This document shows positions 54,539 to 63,045 of a stretch of DNA of 64,000 nucleotides, piece after piece. The DNA comes from Micromonospora echinofusca. Lineage in GTDB: Bacteria > Actinomycetota > Actinomycetes > Mycobacteriales > Micromonosporaceae. Where the stretch lies: NCBI RefSeq assembly GCF_900091445.1, contig NZ_LT607733.1:4801001-4865000 (forward strand), read 5' to 3'. A model generated the notes under the pieces. It worked only from the letters and a program-made list of their open reading frames with translations, was not told the origin of the DNA and made no database searches. Position 1 is the stretch's first letter. Each line of letters opens with the position of its first letter. Made by a program: the position numbers and the translations under genes.

Positions 54539-55645
54539 GTGTACGGCTGGACCGATCCGAACGACCCGGCCGGCGCCCCCCGGCGCCACGAGCAGCCGCT
54601 GGGCGACGAGCCGCCGGCCTGGCTCACCGACCGTCCGGAGCCGAGGTCGGCCTACCTGTTCGGGGACGACCCGCAGCAGCCCGCCGACGAGTGGCACCGC
54701 GACCAGCCGGCCGCACGCTGGCAGCCGGAGCACACCGACGCCCGCCCCGGGCACTGGCAGGCCGGACCCGCCGACGCCCCCACCGCGCGCTGGCAGGCCG
54801 CGCCCGCCGGCGCCCCGACCGCTCCCGTCGACCTCGCCGCGCTGCGGGCCGCCCCGGCTGAGGCGACGCCGGCCGCCGCCGAGGGCCGCCACCGCCCGCG
54901 TCGGCGGATCTCCCGCCCGCTGCTGATCGGTGGCGCCGCCGCGGCCGCCACGCTGGTGGTGAGCCTCGGTGTGGGCGCGGTCGCGCTGACCGGCGACGGC
55001 CCGGCGACCGATCCGGCCGCCGCCGACGACCCGATCGCCGCCGCCCCGGTGCTGCCCGACACGGAGCCGACCCCCGGCGACGCGCTGGCCCCGCCCAAGC
55101 CGAGCACCGCGCCGACCACCGCCAGGCCCACCCCGTCGGCCACGAAGACCGCCAGGCCGACGCCGGCGCCGTCGCGTACCACCGCGCCCTCGCGGCGCAC
55201 CGCCGAGCGGAGCACGGCGCCGGCCGGCGGCGGTACGAGGACCCCCACCGGCAGCACCGCGGCCGGCAGCCAGGCCAGCCAGGTGGTCGCCCTGGTCAAC
55301 GCCGAGCGCGCCAAGGCCGGCTGCGGCGCGGTAGGCGTCGACGACAAGCTGATGACCGCGGCCCAGCGGCACAGCCAGGACCAGGCCGACCACCGGAACA
55401 TGTCGCACACGGGCAGCGACGGCAGCAACGTCGGGACCCGGCTGGACCGGGTCGGCTACTCCTGGCGCACCTACGGCGAGAACGTCGCCTGGAACCAGAA
55501 GACGCCCGCCGCCGTCATGGACGCCTGGATGAACAGCCCCGGGCACCGGGCCAACATCCTGAACTGCGCCTTCACCGAGATCGGCGTCGGCGTCGCCAGC
55601 AGCAACGGGCCGTACTGGACGCAGGTCTTCGCCGCACCGCGTTGA
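54539..55645 (+). CDS. Membrane-anchored CAP (SCP/PR-1) domain protein
   Basis: A 368-residue type II membrane protein. A Pro/Trp/Asp-rich cytoplasmic region (1-120) is followed by a basic stop (RHRPRRRISR), one helix (PLLIGGAAAAATLVVSLGVG, about 127-150), a Thr/Pro/Ala-rich linker and a C-terminal CAP domain (about 245-368) with VALVNAERAKAGCGAVGVDD, RHSQDQADHRNMSHTGSDGS, YGENVAWNQKTPAAVMDAWM and SPGHRANILNCAFTEIGVGV. The CAP cavity His and Glu residues are present. CAP proteins in bacteria bind lipids or cell-wall components. GTG with GGAGG eight bases upstream. Confidence 0.9.
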   Translation: MYGWTDPNDPAGAPRRHEQPLGDEPPAWLTDRPEPRSAYLFGDDPQQPADEWHRDQPAARWQPEHTDARPGHWQAGPADAPTARWQAAPAGAPTAPVDLAALRAAPAEATPAAAEGRHRPRRRISRPLLIGGAAAAATLVVSLGVGAVALTGDGPATDPAAADDPIAAAPVLPDTEPTPGDALAPPKPSTAPTTARPTPSATKTARPTPAPSRTTAPSRRTAERSTAPAGGGTRTPTGSTAAGSQASQVVALVNAERAKAGCGAVGVDDKLMTAAQRHSQDQADHRNMSHTGSDGSNVGTRLDRVGYSWRTYGENVAWNQKTPAAVMDAWMNSPGHRANILNCAFTEIGVGVASSNGPYWTQVFAAPR

Positions 55646-55751
55646 ACGCGAGTCGTGGCCGGGTCCGCGCTCGTTTGACCGGGTGAGGTACGCCGACACG
55701 GCGTACCCGCCCGGGGCGGTGTGCCGCCGCCCGCGACCTGCGGAGCTGCCG

Positions 55752-56582
55752 ATGCGGATCCGGCCACGTACGCGCGCCGTGGGGCGGGCCCTGCCAGCCT
55801 GTGTCGCGCTCGCGCTGCTGAGCGTGGTCGCCGCCTGCCGGGTGGGCCTCACCGCGCCGGGCGCCCCGACCACCTGGCCGGCCTCGTCGGCGGGCCGGTG
55901 GCAGTGGCAGTGGCAGCTCAGCGGCGTGCTGGACCCGACCGTCGACGCCGACGTCTTCCTGCTCGACCCCGTCGCCACCACCGCCGCGCAGACCGCCGAG
56001 CTGCGCTCCCGCGACCGCCGGCTGGTCTGCCAGGTGCACGTCGGCTCGTTCCTGCCGAGCGACCCGGACGCGGACCGCTTCCCGGCAGCCGTACGGGGTG
56101 CCGCGTCCCGCCGGCCACAGAGCCGCTGGCTCGACGTACGGCAGTGGGACGCGCTACGCCCGGTGCTGGCCGACCGGTTCCGGCTCTGCCGGGGCAAGGG
56201 CTTCGGGGCGGTCGCGCTGGCCGACGCCGACGGGTACGCGAACCGGTCCGGCTTCCCGCTCGGCTTCGACGACCAACTGCTGTTCAACCGCCGGTTGGCC
56301 GGACTGGCCCGCTCGCTGAGCCTCTCCCCCGGCCTGATCAACGACCTGGGGCAGGTGGCCGCGCTGGCCCCGGACTTCGACTTCGCCGTCAACGAGGAGT
56401 GCGTACGGCGCGACCAGTGCGCCCGGCTGCTGCCGTTCGTCGAGGCGGGCAAACCGGTGTTCCACGTGGAGTACGCCGGCTCGACGACGGACTTCTGCGT
56501 CACCACGGTCGGCTACGGTCTCTCCTCGATCCGCAAGGAACGCGAGCTCGACGCGTGGCGGATCCCCTGCCCGGCGCCCTGA
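55752..56582 (+). CDS. GH114-like (endo-alpha-1,4-polygalactosaminidase family) lipoprotein
   Basis: A 276-residue protein. The N-terminus (MRIRPRTRAVGRALPACVAL) leads to a lipobox ending VVAAC, so it should be lipid-anchored outside the membrane. The body matches GH114/TM1410-like TIM barrels: WQWQLSGVLDPTVDADVFLL, RLVCQVHVGSFLPSDPDADR, GFGAVALADADGYAN and FAVNEECVRRDQCARLLPFV. GH114 enzymes cleave galactosaminogalactan-type polysaccharides; the substrate here is unproven. ATG 55752 with GGAG six bases upstream; a longer in-frame start is rejected because it would bury the lipobox. Follows the CAP gene by 106 bp. Confidence 0.82.
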   Translation: MRIRPRTRAVGRALPACVALALLSVVAACRVGLTAPGAPTTWPASSAGRWQWQWQLSGVLDPTVDADVFLLDPVATTAAQTAELRSRDRRLVCQVHVGSFLPSDPDADRFPAAVRGAASRRPQSRWLDVRQWDALRPVLADRFRLCRGKGFGAVALADADGYANRSGFPLGFDDQLLFNRRLAGLARSLSLSPGLINDLGQVAALAPDFDFAVNEECVRRDQCARLLPFVEAGKPVFHVEYAGSTTDFCVTTVGYGLSSIRKERELDAWRIPCPAP

Positions 56583-56594
56583 GCGGCGGCGGGG

Positions 56595-57452
56595 TCAACC
56601 CCGAAGCGCCGCCCGGGGGCGGGGCTGACAGCGCGGGCAGCTGTACGACGAGCGGTTCATGAACGCCTCGCGCCGCACGGGCGCGCCGCAGCGGGGGCAC
56701 GGTAGCCCCTCCCGCCCGTAGACGTTCAGCGCCCGGTCGAAGTAGCCGCTCTCCCCGTTGACGTTGACGTAGAGGGCGTCGAAGCTCGTGCCGCCGGACT
56801 TGATCGCCTCGGCGAGGACGTCCCGGACGTGGCCCAGCAGCCGCAGCGCGGCCGGGCCGGTCAGCGCGTCGGTGGGGCGGGCGCCGTGCAGCCTCGCCCG
56901 CCACAGCGCCTCGTCGGCGTAGATGTTGCCGACGCCGGAGATCAGCGTCTGGTCCAGCAGCGCCCGCTTGACCTCGGTACGCCGCCGGCGCAGCGCGGCG
57001 GCGAACGCCGCGTCGGAGAACTGCGGGTCCATCGGGTCCCGGGCGATGTGCGCGATCTCCGCCGGCAGCTCCGCGCCCCCGGCCGAGACCGACAGGCCGC
57101 CGAAGGTGCGCTGGTCGACGAAGCGCAGCTCGGGACCGTCGTCGGTGAACCGGAACCGGACCCGCAGGTGCGTCTCGTCGGGCGCCTCGGCCGGCTGCAC
57201 CAGCAGCTGGCCGGACATGCCCAGGTGCCCGATCACGGCGTCGCCGCTGTCCAGCGGCAGCCACAGGTACTTGCCGCGGCGGCGCACGTCCAGCACCGTC
57301 CGGCCGGCCAGCACGTCGGCGAAGTGCCCACCGCCGGGGGTGTGCCGGCGTACCGCGCGGGGGTGGCGCACCTCGACGGAGGAGATCCGCCGGCCGGTGA
57401 CCCAGCGGGCCAGCCCCTGCCGGACGGTCTCGACCTCCGGCAGCTCAGGCAC
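56595..57452 (-). CDS. mutM: Formamidopyrimidine-DNA glycosylase
   Basis: A 285-residue DNA repair glycosylase/AP lyase removing 8-oxoguanine. It begins [14 protein letters not shown] (catalytic P2, E3). The conserved lysine lies in [11 protein letters not shown], and a helix-two-turn-helix region reads [20 protein letters not shown]. The C-terminal zinc finger [13 protein letters not shown]...YSCPRC is intact. ATG overlaps the end of rnc by 8 bp. Convergent with the GH114 gene, 12 bp between stops. Confidence 0.96.
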   Translation of the reverse strand: MPELPEVETVRQGLARWVTGRRISSVEVRHPRAVRRHTPGGGHFADVLAGRTVLDVRRRGKYLWLPLDSGDAVIGHLGMSGQLLVQPAEAPDETHLRVRFRFTDDGPELRFVDQRTFGGLSVSAGGAELPAEIAHIARDPMDPQFSDAAFAAALRRRRTEVKRALLDQTLISGVGNIYADEALWRARLHGARPTDALTGPAALRLLGHVRDVLAEAIKSGGTSFDALYVNVNGESGYFDRALNVYGREGLPCPRCGAPVRREAFMNRSSYSCPRCQPRPRAALRG

Positions 57453-58239
57453 GGCCCAGGCCCGCCTCGGCGGCCTGCGCCGTCCCGTCCCCGGCCACCG
57501 GGTCGACCGCCCCCGCCGGCTCCCGCTCCGCCTGCTCGTTCAGCGTCCGCCAGGCCGCCTCGGCGGCCCGCTGCTCGGCCTCCTTCTTGCTGCGCCCGTC
57601 GGCCCCGCCATAGCGGTTGCCGGCGACCACCACCCAGGCGGTGAACGTCTTGAGGTGGTCCGGGCCGGCGCCCTCGATGCGGTACTCGGGCACGCCGAGC
57701 CCGAGCGCGGCCGTCAGCTCCTGGAGGCTGGTCTTCCAGTCCAGGGCCGCGCCCCGGCCGGCCGACTCGGCCATCAGCGGGTCGAACAGCCGGTGGATCA
57801 CGATGGCCGCGGTGTCCAGCCCGTACTGGAGGTAGATCGCGCCGAGCAGCGCCTCCAGGGTGTCGGCGAGGATGCTCGCCTTGTCCCGGCCGCCGGTGGT
57901 CTCCTCGCCCTTGCCGAGCAGCAGGTAGGCGCCGAGCCCGTCCGGGCCGAGGCCCCGGGCCACGTCGGCGAGGGCGCGCATGTTGACCACGCTGGCCCGC
58001 AGCTTGGCCAGCTGCCCCTCGGGCAGGTCGGGGTGGTTGTGGAACAGCGCGGTGGTGATCACCACGCCGAGCACCGAGTCGCCCAGGAACTCCAGCCGCT
58101 CGTTGGTGGGCAGGCCGCCGTTCTCGTACGCGTACGAACGGTGGGTCAGGGCGCGCTGGAGCAGCTCCGGATCCAGGCTGACGCCGAACGCGGCTTCCAG
58201 GTGACCGACGGACGCCCGCCGCCGCTTGTCGTTGCTCAT
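57445..58239 (-). CDS. rnc: Ribonuclease III
   Basis: A 264-residue double-stranded-RNA endonuclease for rRNA and mRNA processing. Signature [13 protein letters not shown] (residues 46-58), second acidic cluster [21 protein letters not shown], and a C-terminal dsRNA-binding domain ([20 protein letters not shown] ... [20 protein letters not shown]). The last 30 residues are a low-complexity tail. ATG overlaps the plsX stop by 4 bp; mutM overlaps its end. Confidence 0.96.
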   Translation of the reverse strand: MSNDKRRRASVGHLEAAFGVSLDPELLQRALTHRSYAYENGGLPTNERLEFLGDSVLGVVITTALFHNHPDLPEGQLAKLRASVVNMRALADVARGLGPDGLGAYLLLGKGEETTGGRDKASILADTLEALLGAIYLQYGLDTAAIVIHRLFDPLMAESAGRGAALDWKTSLQELTAALGLGVPEYRIEGAGPDHLKTFTAWVVVAGNRYGGADGRSKKEAEQRAAEAAWRTLNEQAEREPAGAVDPVAGDGTAQAAEAGLGRA

Positions 58240-59333
58240 GATGTGGGTACCTCGGTGTCGGTGGTGCGGTCGGTGCGTTCCTCGCGGTCGCCCGCCTCGG
58301 TGCCGTCGAGCAGGGCGCGTACCTGGTCGGTGGCGCGACGCCGCCAGAGATGGGCGGCCAGCCCGATGCCGGCGGCGACGTCCTCGGGCCGGGCGGCGCC
58401 GTGACAGACGACCACCGTCCCGGCGACCCCGAGCAGGGCCGCCGCGCGGGGGGCGCCGCCGCCCGTCGGGGGCCCGCCGGCCATCGCGTACGCGCCCTCG
58501 ATCGCCTTGAGCAGCACGTTACCGGTGAACCCGTCGGTGACCACCACATCGGCGCGCGCGCCGAGGGAGACGTCGTACCCCTCGACGAGGCCGACGTAGC
58601 GCCCGTCGCAGGGCAGCGACGTGGCGGCGAGGATGGGATCGGCGAGGCGGCGGGCGCGGTCGCCCTTGCCCGCCTCGGTGCCCACCGACAGCAGCCCCAC
58701 CCGGGGCGCGGCGACGGCGTGCGCGACCGCCGCGTAGGCGGTGCCGAGCGCGGCGTGGCGGGCCAGGGTGGCCGGGCGCGGCTCCAGCGAACCGCCCACG
58801 TCCAGCAGGACCACCGGGCCGGCGACAGCCGGCAGGGTGGCGATCAGCGCCGGACGGCGCACGTCCGGCCAGCGGCCGAGGCCGAGCGCCACGGCGGTGA
58901 CGGTGGCGCCGGTGGAACCGGCGGAGACGAGCGCGTCGGCGGCGCCGTCGCGGACGGCGTGCACCGCGCCGCGGACCGTGCTGTCGGCACGGGCGGCCAC
59001 GGGATGGTCGGCCATGCCGACCACGGTGCGGACCGGCCGTACCGTGACCCGGGCGCGCTGCGCCGGGTCGAGGGCACGGATCACCTCGCCGGCGGCCTCG
59101 GCCGGGCCGACGAGCAGCAGGTGCAGGTCCGGGTCGGCGCGCACGGCCCGCAGAGCGCCGTCAACCACGACGGCGGGAGCGTCGTCCCCGCCGAGGAGGT
59201 CAACGGCGATCCGCGCGGTGCCCGACTCCATCGGAACGCCGGCCGGAACGGGCCGGCCGGCGTCGGAGGGAGCCGGGACACCGGGCGAGTGCCAGGGTGC
59301 GCGTGCCGCCCGACCAGGGGTCGGGGGCGTCAC
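58236..59333 (-). CDS. plsX: Phosphate acyltransferase PlsX
   Basis: Makes acyl-phosphate from acyl-ACP for phospholipid synthesis. Motifs: [20 protein letters not shown] (usually LDAMGGDHAP), [29 protein letters not shown] and [20 protein letters not shown]. 365 residues from the GTG at 59333, which lies 12 bp after the rpmF stop. The first 34 residues are Pro/Ala-rich and weakly conserved in type, so the ATG at 59231 is a credible alternative start. Part of yceD-rpmF-plsX-rnc-mutM. Confidence 0.9.
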   Translation of the reverse strand: MTPPTPGRAARAPWHSPGVPAPSDAGRPVPAGVPMESGTARIAVDLLGGDDAPAVVVDGALRAVRADPDLHLLLVGPAEAAGEVIRALDPAQRARVTVRPVRTVVGMADHPVAARADSTVRGAVHAVRDGAADALVSAGSTGATVTAVALGLGRWPDVRRPALIATLPAVAGPVVLLDVGGSLEPRPATLARHAALGTAYAAVAHAVAAPRVGLLSVGTEAGKGDRARRLADPILAATSLPCDGRYVGLVEGYDVSLGARADVVVTDGFTGNVLLKAIEGAYAMAGGPPTGGGAPRAAALLGVAGTVVVCHGAARPEDVAAGIGLAAHLWRRRATDQVRALLDGTEAGDREERTDRTTDTEVPTS

Positions 59334-59345
59334 TCGGCGTCCAGG

Positions 59346-59519
59346 TCAGACCTCGAGGACCTGGCGGCCGTTGTAGGTGCCGCAGACGGAGCAGGCGGCG
59401 TGCGGCAGCTTCGCCGACTTGCACTGGGGGCAGGCCACGGTCGCGACCACGGTCGCCTTCCAGTTCGCCCGGCGGGCGCGGGTGTTGCTGCGCGACATCT
59501 TGCGCTTGGGGACGGCCAC
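59346..59519 (-). CDS. rpmF: 50S ribosomal protein L32 (zinc-binding form)
   Basis: A 57-residue L32 with a GTG start: MAVPKRKMSRSNTRARRANW is the family N-terminus. Two CxxC pairs (CPQC and CSVC in KLPHAACSVCGTYNG) form a zinc ribbon, the C+ form. Actinobacteria often hold a zinc-free paralogue elsewhere under Zur control; none is seen here. It starts 5 bp after the DUF177 stop. Confidence 0.96.
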   Translation of the reverse strand: MAVPKRKMSRSNTRARRANWKATVVATVACPQCKSAKLPHAACSVCGTYNGRQVLEV

Positions 59520-59524
59520 GGTTC

Positions 59525-60088
59525 CTACTCCTCTTTACGGTTCAGTTGCGACAGGCCCGCCCAACGCGGGTCGATCTGCTCGTGACTGTGGTCGGCCGGC
59601 AGATCGTCCCAGTGCACCCCGCATTCGGGGCACAGTCCTGGGCAGTCCTCCCGGCAGAGCGGGTTGGTCGGCAGCGTGAGCACCACCGCGTCCCGCAGCG
59701 CCGGCTCCAGGTCGATCAGATCGCCCTGCATCCGGCCCACCTCGTCCTCGTCGGTCGTGGAGTCCGTGGTGCTGTTCTCGTACGCGTACAGCTCCTGGAC
59801 CCGCACAGCCAGCGAGTCGTCGATCTCGCGTAGGCAGCGACCGCACTCGCCCCGGACGCGACCGCTGACGGTCCCGGAGACGAGCACGCCCTCGGACACC
59901 GACTCCAACCTCAGGTCGAGGTCGAGGTCCGCGCCCTGCGGCACGGCGATCATCTCGCCGCCGAGGTCCGCCGGTGCCGGCACCACCCGCTTGACCGTAC
60001 GCAAGGCTCCAGGCCGGCGCGGCAGCTCCCTCGTGTCGAGGACCAGCGGCGACCTGGGGTCGAGTGTCGAAGGCGTGTGTTTGGGCAT
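59525..60088 (-). CDS. yceD: YceD-family (DUF177) protein
   Basis: A 187-residue DUF177 protein. Characteristic cysteines: GECGRCLREID and LCREDCPGLCPECGVHWDDL, with DLIDLEPALRDAVVLTLP between. The family is tied to 23S rRNA accumulation and sits before rpmF in most bacteria. ATG with GGAG seven bases upstream; TAACCT at 60128-60123 (minus) may be the -10. Confidence 0.92.
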   Translation of the reverse strand: MPKHTPSTLDPRSPLVLDTRELPRRPGALRTVKRVVPAPADLGGEMIAVPQGADLDLDLRLESVSEGVLVSGTVSGRVRGECGRCLREIDDSLAVRVQELYAYENSTTDSTTDEDEVGRMQGDLIDLEPALRDAVVLTLPTNPLCREDCPGLCPECGVHWDDLPADHSHEQIDPRWAGLSQLNRKEE

Positions 60089-60197
60089 AGTCAGACTCCG
60101 GCCGGTGAGAGGCCGACAAAAGAGGTTACCTGGGCGACCGCCGGACCGTCGAACCGGGGGCGACGCCCGCCCCGTCTGCCGGCTGGTGAGGTGCCGC

Positions 60198-60695
60198 TCA
60201 GAAGGGTAGCGGGCGTTCCGACTCCTCCCCACCGAAGGTGCCGATCTCGCGCAGCGCGTGCATCTTGTCCCGGCCGCGCTCGATCGAGGCCAGCGCCCGG
60301 GTGAGGAACTGCTCGAAGTTGGCCAGCGCGGTGTCGACGTAGTCGTCGACCTCCTCCCGCAGGCGCTGCGCCTCGGCGCGGGCCTCGGCGATGATCCGCG
60401 CACCCTCGTGCTCGGCGGAGACAGTGATCTCGTTCACCGAGACCAGCCGGGCGTGTTCCGCCTCACCCTCGCTGATGATCCGGTCGGCCTCGCGCTTGCC
60501 GGCCTCCATGATCTTGTCCCGCTCCTCCAGCAGCGCGGCGGCCCGGCGCAGGTCGGCGGGGAGTTCGGCGCGCAGCTCGTCGAGGACCGCGATGAACTCG
60601 CCCCGGTCGACCATGCAGTTGTTGCGCGACATCGGGACGGAGCGGGCCTGCTCCACCATGGCGATCAGTTCGTCGATGCGATCGAGCGGGTCCAC
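60198..60695 (-). CDS. SepIVA-like DivIVA-family septation protein
   Basis: A 165-residue, almost wholly helical protein: VDPLDRIDELIAMVEQARSV, DRGEFIAVLDELRAELPADL, then a coiled coil (EERDKIMEAGKREADRIISE ... EHEGARIIAEARAEAQRLRE). It corresponds in position and sequence type to M. tuberculosis Rv2927c (SepIVA), needed for septation and peptidoglycan control, though it is shorter. GTG 60695 with GAGG seven bases upstream. Single transcription unit upstream of yceD. Confidence 0.85.
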   Translation of the reverse strand: MDPLDRIDELIAMVEQARSVPMSRNNCMVDRGEFIAVLDELRAELPADLRRAAALLEERDKIMEAGKREADRIISEGEAEHARLVSVNEITVSAEHEGARIIAEARAEAQRLREEVDDYVDTALANFEQFLTRALASIERGRDKMHALREIGTFGGEESERPLPF

Positions 60696-60838
60696 CGGTA
60701 CCTCACTCCTGTCGTTCGTCGGGCCGACCTACATGATGCGGGCTACGGCCGGTTTCCCGCTCCACACATCATGTCGCGCCCCGACCACAGCGCGCCGCTC
60801 ACCCCGGCCCGGCGCGTCGCGGTGCGCCACGGCGCCAT

Positions 60839-60864
60839 CCCCGCCGGGCACGGCGCCGGCGGGG
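60839..60864 (-). terminator. Hairpin terminator after coaD
   Basis: CCCCGCCGG at 60839-60847 pairs with CCGGCGGGG at 60856-60864 around an eight-base loop, 28 bases after the coaD stop. Confidence 0.55.
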
Positions 60865-60891
60865 TGGTGGCGGGGCGGTCGCCCCGGACGC

Positions 60892-61380
60892 TCAGTCGCG
60901 CGGCGGCCGGACGAGCCGGGCGCTCAGCTCCTCGCGGACCCGGTCGGGCACGTGGGCGGAGATGTCGCCGCCCCACTTCGCCACGTCCTTGACCAGGCTG
61001 GAGGAGAGGAACGAGTAGAGCGGATTGGTCGGCATGAACAGGGTCTCGACGCCGGCCAGGCCGATGTTCATCTGCGCCATCTGCAACTCGTAGTCGAAGT
61101 CGCTGACCGCCCGCAGGCCCTTGATCAGCACGCTCGCCTGCTGCGCCCGACAGAAGTCGACCAGCAGGCCGCGGAACGACTCGACCCGGACGTTGTCGTA
61201 GGAGGCGGTCACCTCGCGGAGCATGTCGATCCGCTCCTCGACGGTGAACAGGCCGCTCTTCGACTGGTTGACCAGCACGCCCACGATCACCTCGTCGAAC
61301 AGCCGGCTCGCCCGGCCGACGATGTCGAGGTGCCCGTTGGTGACCGGATCGAACGAGCCGGGACACACCGCACGTCTCAT
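60892..61380 (-). CDS. coaD: Phosphopantetheine adenylyltransferase
   Basis: A 162-residue enzyme making dephospho-CoA from 4'-phosphopantetheine and ATP. The TxGH nucleotidyltransferase motif is VTNGHLDIVGRASRLFDEV, and the SSSLVK motif appears as YSFLSSSLVKDVAKWGGD. It starts MRRAVCPGSFDPVTNGH. ATG overlaps the rsmD stop by 4 bp. Full length. Confidence 0.97.
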   Translation of the reverse strand: MRRAVCPGSFDPVTNGHLDIVGRASRLFDEVIVGVLVNQSKSGLFTVEERIDMLREVTASYDNVRVESFRGLLVDFCRAQQASVLIKGLRAVSDFDYELQMAQMNIGLAGVETLFMPTNPLYSFLSSSLVKDVAKWGGDISAHVPDRVREELSARLVRPPRD

Positions 61381-61940
61381 GATCGGCGACCGTACCAAAG
61401 GGTCGTCTCGCCGTAGCGCCGGCTGCGCTCGCCGGTGATTCCCTGCACCCACCCGACCGGGCCCGTACGGCTCGACCGTTCCACCACCACCAGGGCGTCC
61501 GGGGCCAGCCAGCCGCCGTCGACCAGCGCGACGAGCATCGCCGTGATCTCCGCGTCCGGCACCGCGTAGGGCGGGTCGGCGAAGACCACGTCGTACGGGT
61601 CGACGTCCGGGCCGGCCGCCAGCACCGTGGCGACCCTGCCGGTGACCAGCCGGGCGGCCGGGGCGGCGCGCAACGTCGCCACGTTCTCCCGGACCACCCG
61701 GGCCGCCCGGGGGTCGGACTCCACCAGCAGCACGTGCGCGGCCCCCCGGGAGAGGGCCTCCAGGCCGACCGCGCCGGAGCCGGCGTACAGGTCGGCGAAG
61801 CGGGCGCCGGCCAGGTCGACCTCCGCCTGCACGGCGCTGAACAGCGCCTCGCGCACCCGGTCCGACGTGGGCCGGGTGCCCGCGCCGGGCGGCGCGGCGA
61901 TCCGCCGCCCGCCGAGGGTTCCGGCCACGATCCGGGTCAC
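61377..61940 (-). CDS. rsmD: 16S rRNA (guanine-966-N2)-methyltransferase
   Basis: A 187-residue SAM-dependent methyltransferase. TRIVAGTLGGRRIAAPPGAG opens the family, RFADLYAGSGAVGLEALSRG is the SAM motif, and DVVFADPPYA is the catalytic D/N-PPY motif. GTG start with GGGAG five bases upstream; TAGCGT (minus, 61969-61964) is a likely -10. Coupled to coaD. Confidence 0.95.
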   Translation of the reverse strand: MTRIVAGTLGGRRIAAPPGAGTRPTSDRVREALFSAVQAEVDLAGARFADLYAGSGAVGLEALSRGAAHVLLVESDPRAARVVRENVATLRAAPAARLVTGRVATVLAAGPDVDPYDVVFADPPYAVPDAEITAMLVALVDGGWLAPDALVVVERSSRTGPVGWVQGITGERSRRYGETTLWYGRRS

Positions 61941-62088
61941 CGTCGCTCCCTGCGCATGCCCCGACGCTACGCGACGGCCCGGCCGGTGGACGAGGCACCC
62001 GAGGCGACGACCGGACCCTCCACGACCTGTCGGTCTCCCTGGCCCGCACCGAGGGCGCGTCCGCCACCCGGTCGGCGTCCGTACACGA

Positions 62089-63030
62089 TCAACGCACCTC
62101 GGCGGGACCGAGCACCGACGTGATCGTGACCGGTTCGACCTCGGCCTGGTTGGTCAGCAGCACGAGCCGCTGGTCCGAGTCGGGCAGCCAGGCGGCGAAC
62201 GCCTTGTAACCGCCGTTGTCCCCCGAGTGGTGCAGCGCCCGCCTCCCGGCCAGCGGGCCGACGAAGAACCCGTAGCCGTACGCCTCCCCGGGCCGGCCGG
62301 TGGGCGCGTGTGGGGCGGTCATCGCCGTCACCGAGGCCTGGGCGAGCAGCCGGCCCCGGCGCGGCACGTCGAGCCAGGTGAGCAGGTCCGTACCGGTGCA
62401 CCAGACGTCACCCGCGCCCATGCTCACGGTCGCCAGGTCCCAGGACGGCACCGGACGGCCGCCCTCGTGTCCGACCGCCACGTCCGGCCGTCCGTCGCCC
62501 GCACCGGCGAAGCTGCCCGTCATGCCCAGCGGCGCGAAGACCTCCTCGGCGAGGAACTCGGCGTACGGCCGGTCGGCCGCGCGCTCGACGGTCCGGGCCA
62601 ACAGCACGTAGCCGGGGCTGCTGTAGTGCCAACCGGCTCCGGGCCGGAACAGCGGCGGCACCGCGGCGAACAAGCCGAGCAGTTCGTCCGGCTCGGCCGG
62701 GTCGACGAGATCGACCGCCGGGTACTCCTCCCAGTGGCCCAGGCCCGAGGTGTGGGTGAGCAGGTGGTGCAGCGTGATGCCGGACCATTGCGGCGGTGGG
62801 CTGGGCAGCCAGCGCACGACCGGATCGGACAGGCTCAGCACACCCCGCTCGGCGAGCGACAACACCGCCGCGGCGGCCATCTGCTTGCTGATCGAGGCGA
62901 TCTGGAACCGGGTCTCGGGAGCGCAGTGGACACCGGTGCTCCGATCAGCCACCCCGGCGACCTGTTCCGTCAGGATCTCGTCGCCCCGGGCCAGCAGGAG
63001 CACGCCACTGTCCAATGAGGATACGGACAT
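62089..63030 (-). CDS. Class C beta-lactamase-like serine hydrolase
   Basis: A 313-residue protein of the AmpC/DD-peptidase/EstB superfamily. Nucleophile motif SISK (S46, K49), Tyr motif region WHYSSPGYVLLARTVE and third box HHSGDNGGYKAF. No signal peptide, so it is probably cytoplasmic, acting as an esterase or peptidase rather than a secreted beta-lactamase. It sits between rsmD and recG, genes often adjacent in actinobacteria, and has its own leaderless promoter (TAGGCT seven bases before the ATG). Confidence 0.85.
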   Translation of the reverse strand: MSVSSLDSGVLLLARGDEILTEQVAGVADRSTGVHCAPETRFQIASISKQMAAAAVLSLAERGVLSLSDPVVRWLPSPPPQWSGITLHHLLTHTSGLGHWEEYPAVDLVDPAEPDELLGLFAAVPPLFRPGAGWHYSSPGYVLLARTVERAADRPYAEFLAEEVFAPLGMTGSFAGAGDGRPDVAVGHEGGRPVPSWDLATVSMGAGDVWCTGTDLLTWLDVPRRGRLLAQASVTAMTAPHAPTGRPGEAYGYGFFVGPLAGRRALHHSGDNGGYKAFAAWLPDSDQRLVLLTNQAEVEPVTITSVLGPAEVR

Positions 63031-63037
63031 CCGTCGA

Positions 63038-63043
63038 AGCCTA
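63038..63043 (-). promoter_or_regulatory. Leaderless-type -10 (TAGGCT) for the serine hydrolase
   Basis: TAGGCT on the minus strand, seven bases before the ATG at 63030 and only 2 bases after the recG stop codon. The -35 would lie inside recG. Confidence 0.5.
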
Positions 63044-63045
63044 GA

